From JBOHBN01 sp050698355 (GTDB lineage: Bacteria; Actinomycetota; Actinomycetes; Streptosporangiales; WHST01): 23,619 bases of DNA. The stretch spans positions 1 to 23,619 of the forward strand of contig JBOHBN010000114.1 in NCBI GenBank assembly GCA_050698355.1, in the 5' to 3' direction. Position 1 is the stretch's first letter. Every line of letters starts with the position of its first letter. The notes below the pieces were generated by a model. It saw nothing but the letters and a program-made list of their open reading frames with translations. It did not search any database and had not been told where the DNA came from. A program made the position numbers and the translations under genes. Below, piece by piece: positions 20,619 through 23,619 of the stretch.

Positions 20619-21703
20619 CAGCGACCACCCCCTTCCCCCGTATGGTCTGCGACGACTTCCTCCCAGAAGTGGCAGGCGCTGCGCCGGCTCGCGCCGACCT
20701 CGAACAGCTCCGGCTCCTGCTCGCTGCAGATGTCCCGCGCACGCGGGCAACGCGGGTGGAACGCACACCCCGGAGGGACCGCCGCCAGGTTCGGCGGCGT
20801 GCCGGAGATCGGGGTGAGCTTCTCGCCCTTCTGGTCCAGGCGCGGGATGGACCGCAGCAGCCCCTCGGTGTACGGGTGCGCCGGCGCGCCGTACAGGTCG
20901 TACACCTCCGCGGTCTCCACGATCTTGCCCGCGTACATGACCACGATCCGGTCCGCGACGTCGGCGACCACGCCGAGGTCGTGGGTGATCAGGATCAGGC
21001 CCATGTTCGTCTCGCGCTGCAGGTCGGCGAGCAGCTTCATGATCTGCGCCTGTACGGTCACGTCGAGCGCCGTCGTCGGCTCGTCGGCGATCAGCACGTC
21101 CGGCTCGAGCGCCAGCGCCATCGCGACCATCACGCGCTGCCGCATGCCTCCGGAGAACTGGTGCGGGTAGTCGGCCACCCGGCTGCGGGCGGCCGGGATG
21201 CGTACCCGCTCCATCAGCTCGATCGCCTTCGTACGGGCCTCCGCCTTGGAGAGCCCGCGGTGCACCCGGAACATCTCGCCGATCTGGTCGCCGACGGTCA
21301 TCACCGGGTTGAGCGCGGACAGCGCATCCTGGAAGATCATCGCGATGTTGTTGCCGCGCATCTTCCGCCGCTGCTCCTCAGGCAGCGTCAGTAGGTCGGT
21401 GCCGTTGAACCGGACCTCCCCGGACGTGATGTGGCCGGGCGGGCTGTCGATGAGGCCCATGACCGCCTGCGCGCTCACGCTCTTCCCCGAGCCCGACTCG
21501 CCGAGGATCGCGACCGCCTCGCCCGGGTTGACGTGATAGAAGACGCCGCTGTTCGCGTGCACGGTGTGGTCGTACATGCGGAACTCGACGTGCAGGTCAG
21601 TTACGGAGAGCAGCGGGACCTGTCCGTTGCCCGCGGCCCCTGACACGTCGGCTTCGGTTACGACCTGGCCGGCAGCCTCGCTCTCGTTCGTTCCTTGTGC
21701 CAT
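20618..21703 (-). CDS. Peptide ABC transporter ATP-binding protein (OppD/DppD type)
   Basis: A 361-residue ATPase that pairs with the OppF-type subunit. Walker A GESGSGKS (68-75), Q125, signature FSGGMRQR (183-190), Walker B VLIADEPT (203-210) and His241 are intact. The first 30 residues are a polar leader. The C-terminal oligo_HPY region has C313, C319, C326 and C344 in the pattern reported to hold a [4Fe-4S] cluster in mycobacterial DppD. It starts at ATG 21703, 4 bp after the permease stop. The peptide substrate is not predictable. Confidence 0.95.
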   Translation of the reverse strand: MAQGTNESEAAGQVVTEADVSGAAGNGQVPLLSVTDLHVEFRMYDHTVHANSGVFYHVNPGEAVAILGESGSGKSVSAQAVMGLIDSPPGHITSGEVRFNGTDLLTLPEEQRRKMRGNNIAMIFQDALSALNPVMTVGDQIGEMFRVHRGLSKAEARTKAIELMERVRIPAARSRVADYPHQFSGGMRQRVMVAMALALEPDVLIADEPTTALDVTVQAQIMKLLADLQRETNMGLILITHDLGVVADVADRIVVMYAGKIVETAEVYDLYGAPAHPYTEGLLRSIPRLDQKGEKLTPISGTPPNLAAVPPGCAFHPRCPRARDICSEQEPELFEVGASRRSACHFWEEVVADHTGEGGGR

Positions 21704-21707
21704 ATCC

Positions 21708-22634
21708 TCACCGCAGCTTCGGGTCGAACGCGTCGCGCACGGCGTCGCCGATCATGATAAACGCCAGCACGGTGACCGTCAGGAACGCCGCCGGATACAC
21801 CATCAGGTGTGGGGCACTGATGAAGTACGTCCGCGCCTGGCTGAGCTGCACCCCCCACGATATCGACGGGAACTGCAGGCCGACGCCGAGGAACGTCAGC
21901 GCGGCCTCGGCTCCGATGATCACGCCGACGAGCAGCGTTGCCAACACCAGGACCGAGGCGATCGCGTTCGGCATGATGTGCCGGAACATGATCCGTGTGT
22001 CGGACGCCCCGAGCGAGCGGGCCGCTTGCACGTAGTCGGAGTTCTTCACGGAGAGCACCGCGCCGCGCATCACCCTGGTCTGGGTCGGCCAGACGAACAG
22101 TGCGATCGCTCCCGAGACGGTCCAGATGTTGTAGATGCCGAGCCTGGACAAGATCAGGATGCCGCCGAGAATCAGCGGGATCGCCATGAAGATCTCGGTG
22201 AGCCGTTGGATGATCGGGTCGACCCAACCGCCGTAGAAGCCAGATAACGTGCCGAGTATCACCGCGACCACCAGGGTCGCGGCGGTCACGAGCAACCCGA
22301 TCGATATCGAGTTGCGCGCCCCGTAGATGACCTGCGCGTACATGTCACAGCCTTGGGCGTCGAAGCCGAACGGGTGGCCAGGCTGCGTGCCCTCCTTGGA
22401 GTGCTGCAGCAGGCAATTGGTCGGGTTGACGCTCGTCCACAGCTGCGGCACGACCGCCATGGAGAGGATCAGCAGCACCGCGATGCCGGCGATGATGAAC
22501 ACCGGGTTGCGCCGCAGGTCGCGCCACGCATCGCCGGTGAGGCTGCGCGGCTTTCCGCCGCCCTCGCCCGTGCCCGGCGTCTCGGCCTGCTCTTCCGGTG
22601 GCGCCTCGATGCTGCTCGGGAGCTGGCTAGTCAT
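21708..22634 (-). CDS. Peptide ABC transporter permease (OppC/DppC type)
   Basis: A 308-residue inner-membrane permease with about six helices. The first is at about residues 44-65, followed by an outer loop with two Cys (C74, C95) that could form a disulfide. The EAA loop DYVQAARSLGASDTRIMFRHIMPN contacts the ATPases. The N-terminus is a 30-residue acidic, Gly/Pro-rich cytoplasmic leader, as in many OppC proteins. The ATG at 22634 overlaps the upstream permease gene by 8 bp and has AAGGA within it at good spacing. Confidence 0.95.
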   Translation of the reverse strand: MTSQLPSSIEAPPEEQAETPGTGEGGGKPRSLTGDAWRDLRRNPVFIIAGIAVLLILSMAVVPQLWTSVNPTNCLLQHSKEGTQPGHPFGFDAQGCDMYAQVIYGARNSISIGLLVTAATLVVAVILGTLSGFYGGWVDPIIQRLTEIFMAIPLILGGILILSRLGIYNIWTVSGAIALFVWPTQTRVMRGAVLSVKNSDYVQAARSLGASDTRIMFRHIMPNAIASVLVLATLLVGVIIGAEAALTFLGVGLQFPSISWGVQLSQARTYFISAPHLMVYPAAFLTVTVLAFIMIGDAVRDAFDPKLR

Positions 22635-23571
22635 AGCGAATCCTTGGATCCAGCACGCCGTAGAGCAGGTCCACGACCAGGTTCACCAGGATGTAGATGA
22701 GCACCAGGCAGGTGATGATCCCGGTAGCCGTCGTGAACTCCTGGCGGCTGATCGACTGGAACACCTCGTTGCCGATTCCGGGCAGGTTGAAGATCCCCTC
22801 GGTAATGATCGCGCCGGTCATGTAGTTGCCGAGCGACAGACCCTCGAGCGTCACCACCGGGATCAGCGAGTTGCGCAGCGCGTGGCGCACGACGACCCGC
22901 CGCCGGCTGAGACCCTTGGACGTCGCCGTGCGCACGTAGTCCGAGCGCAGGTTCTCCACCAGGCTGGTACGGGTGAGCCGTGCTCCCTGGCCGAGCCCGA
23001 GCAACGCGAGTATCACGCCAGGCAGGATGTACGACGCCGGCCAGCCCTCGGCGATCCCTGCGACTGGAATCACGTCGATGCCCCATTTGGCGTGTAACAC
23101 CGACGCGTTCGCGACCTGGGCGACGAGGGAGAGAACGAAGCTCGGCACCGCGATGAAGAACGTGGTCGCCATCAGCACGCCGTAGTCTGGCGCCCTGGCT
23201 CGTCGCAGCGCGGCCCAGACGCCGAGCACGAGGATGAAGACCAGCTCGATCACCCAGCCGGTGCCGGCAAGCTTGGCCGTGACCGGCCAACGCTCGGACA
23301 GGATGGAGCTGACCTGACGCTGGTTGAACGTCTCGCCGAAGTCACCGTGCGTGAGCCCACCGATGTAGAGCACGTACTGCTTCCACAGCGGCTCGTCGAG
23401 GTTGTAGTGCGCGCGCAACGCCTTGTACACCGACGGTGGTGGCGGCTTGTTGCCGAACAGTGCCTTGATCGGGTCACCGGGCATGAAGTGGAACATCGCG
23501 AAGATCAAGAAGGTGGTGCCGAAGAACACCGGGATGGCCTGCAGGAGCCGTCGCAGTGTGTAGCGACCCAT
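22627..23571 (-). CDS. Peptide ABC transporter permease (OppB/DppB type)
   Basis: A 314-residue inner-membrane permease, full length. The start GRYTLRRLLQAIPVFFGTTFLIF is the classic OppB/DppB first helix, followed by the FMPGDP motif and a periplasmic TM1-TM2 domain. The coupling loop is DYVRTATSKGLSRRRVVVRHALRNSLIP, and the C-terminus VLDPRIRYD is conserved. The ATG at 23571 has AGGAGG (23582-23577) five bases upstream, preferred over the TTG one codon earlier. It is the first transporter gene in the window; the binding-protein gene is expected just upstream. Confidence 0.95.
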   Translation of the reverse strand: MGRYTLRRLLQAIPVFFGTTFLIFAMFHFMPGDPIKALFGNKPPPPSVYKALRAHYNLDEPLWKQYVLYIGGLTHGDFGETFNQRQVSSILSERWPVTAKLAGTGWVIELVFILVLGVWAALRRARAPDYGVLMATTFFIAVPSFVLSLVAQVANASVLHAKWGIDVIPVAGIAEGWPASYILPGVILALLGLGQGARLTRTSLVENLRSDYVRTATSKGLSRRRVVVRHALRNSLIPVVTLEGLSLGNYMTGAIITEGIFNLPGIGNEVFQSISRQEFTTATGIITCLVLIYILVNLVVDLLYGVLDPRIRYD

Positions 23572-23619
23572 CAAGACCTCCTGACGGAGCGGCTGCCGGG
23601 AGCGGTGGCGATCAACCCC
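23571..23619 (-). other. Possible 3' end of an upstream cotranscribed gene
   Basis: One minus-strand frame is open from the window edge to a TGA (23573-23571) that overlaps the OppB-type ATG as TGATG. This is the spacing expected if a substrate-binding protein gene precedes it, but 15 codons cannot show coding. Confidence 0.2.

Overview
The window is about 23.6 kb of very GC-rich, gene-dense bacterial DNA, almost certainly from an actinomycete (Actinomycetota). The reasons are the composition, frequent GTG and TTG starts, a mycothiol biosynthesis deacetylase (MshB), a DivIVA-domain protein, and the ferredoxin-dapC and mshB-membrane protein pairs that recur in this phylum. I cannot assign a genus. 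I saw no rRNA, tRNA, CRISPR array or phage genes.

Layout. 1-952: the start of a CaiB/BaiF CoA-transferase gene (-) diverges from an IclR-type regulator (+). 953-4256: a leftward run of housekeeping and stress genes: tag (3-methyladenine glycosylase), a small membrane-anchored DivIVA-domain protein, msrB, a DJ-1/PfpI protein, a dienelactone hydrolase-family protein and a DinB-family protein. 4270-9548: a divergent locus. On the left are a FadR-type GntR regulator and an E. coli-type dapD. On the right are three translationally coupled genes: an ectoine-hydrolase-like M24 protein, a PLP aminotransferase and an M20 deacylase. Two near-perfect TNGTNNNACNA operators sit in the shared promoter region, and a long hairpin closes the right arm. 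9657-16182: a putative lipoprotein, dapC and fdxA, a GNAT acetyltransferase, a DUF21/CBS (CNNM/HlyC-type) membrane protein, a flavin reductase, a small membrane protein and mshB. 16272-18359: a DPP-IV-like S9 peptidase. 19605-23571: an oppBCDF-type peptide ABC transporter operon whose binding protein is not in the window.

The two most interesting places are as follows. (1) 18350-19586: one gene for an AbiEi-like winged-helix plus DUF559 (Vsr/PD-(D/E)xK-like) protein lies between two ungapped inverted copies of an 81-bp repeat, about 84% identical by hand alignment. Each copy holds an imperfect hairpin and an identical 26-bp perfect palindrome. This looks like a small mobile or REP/RAYT-like cassette placed between the S9 and opp genes. 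(2) 5130-9548: the GntR-controlled set of DapD-type acyltransferase, M24 ring-hydrolase-like protein, aminotransferase and deacylase looks like an inducible pathway for a cyclic or acylated amino acid. It resembles ectoine degradation but has a different gene content.

All calls come from reading the sequence and from memory of protein families. No searches were run.
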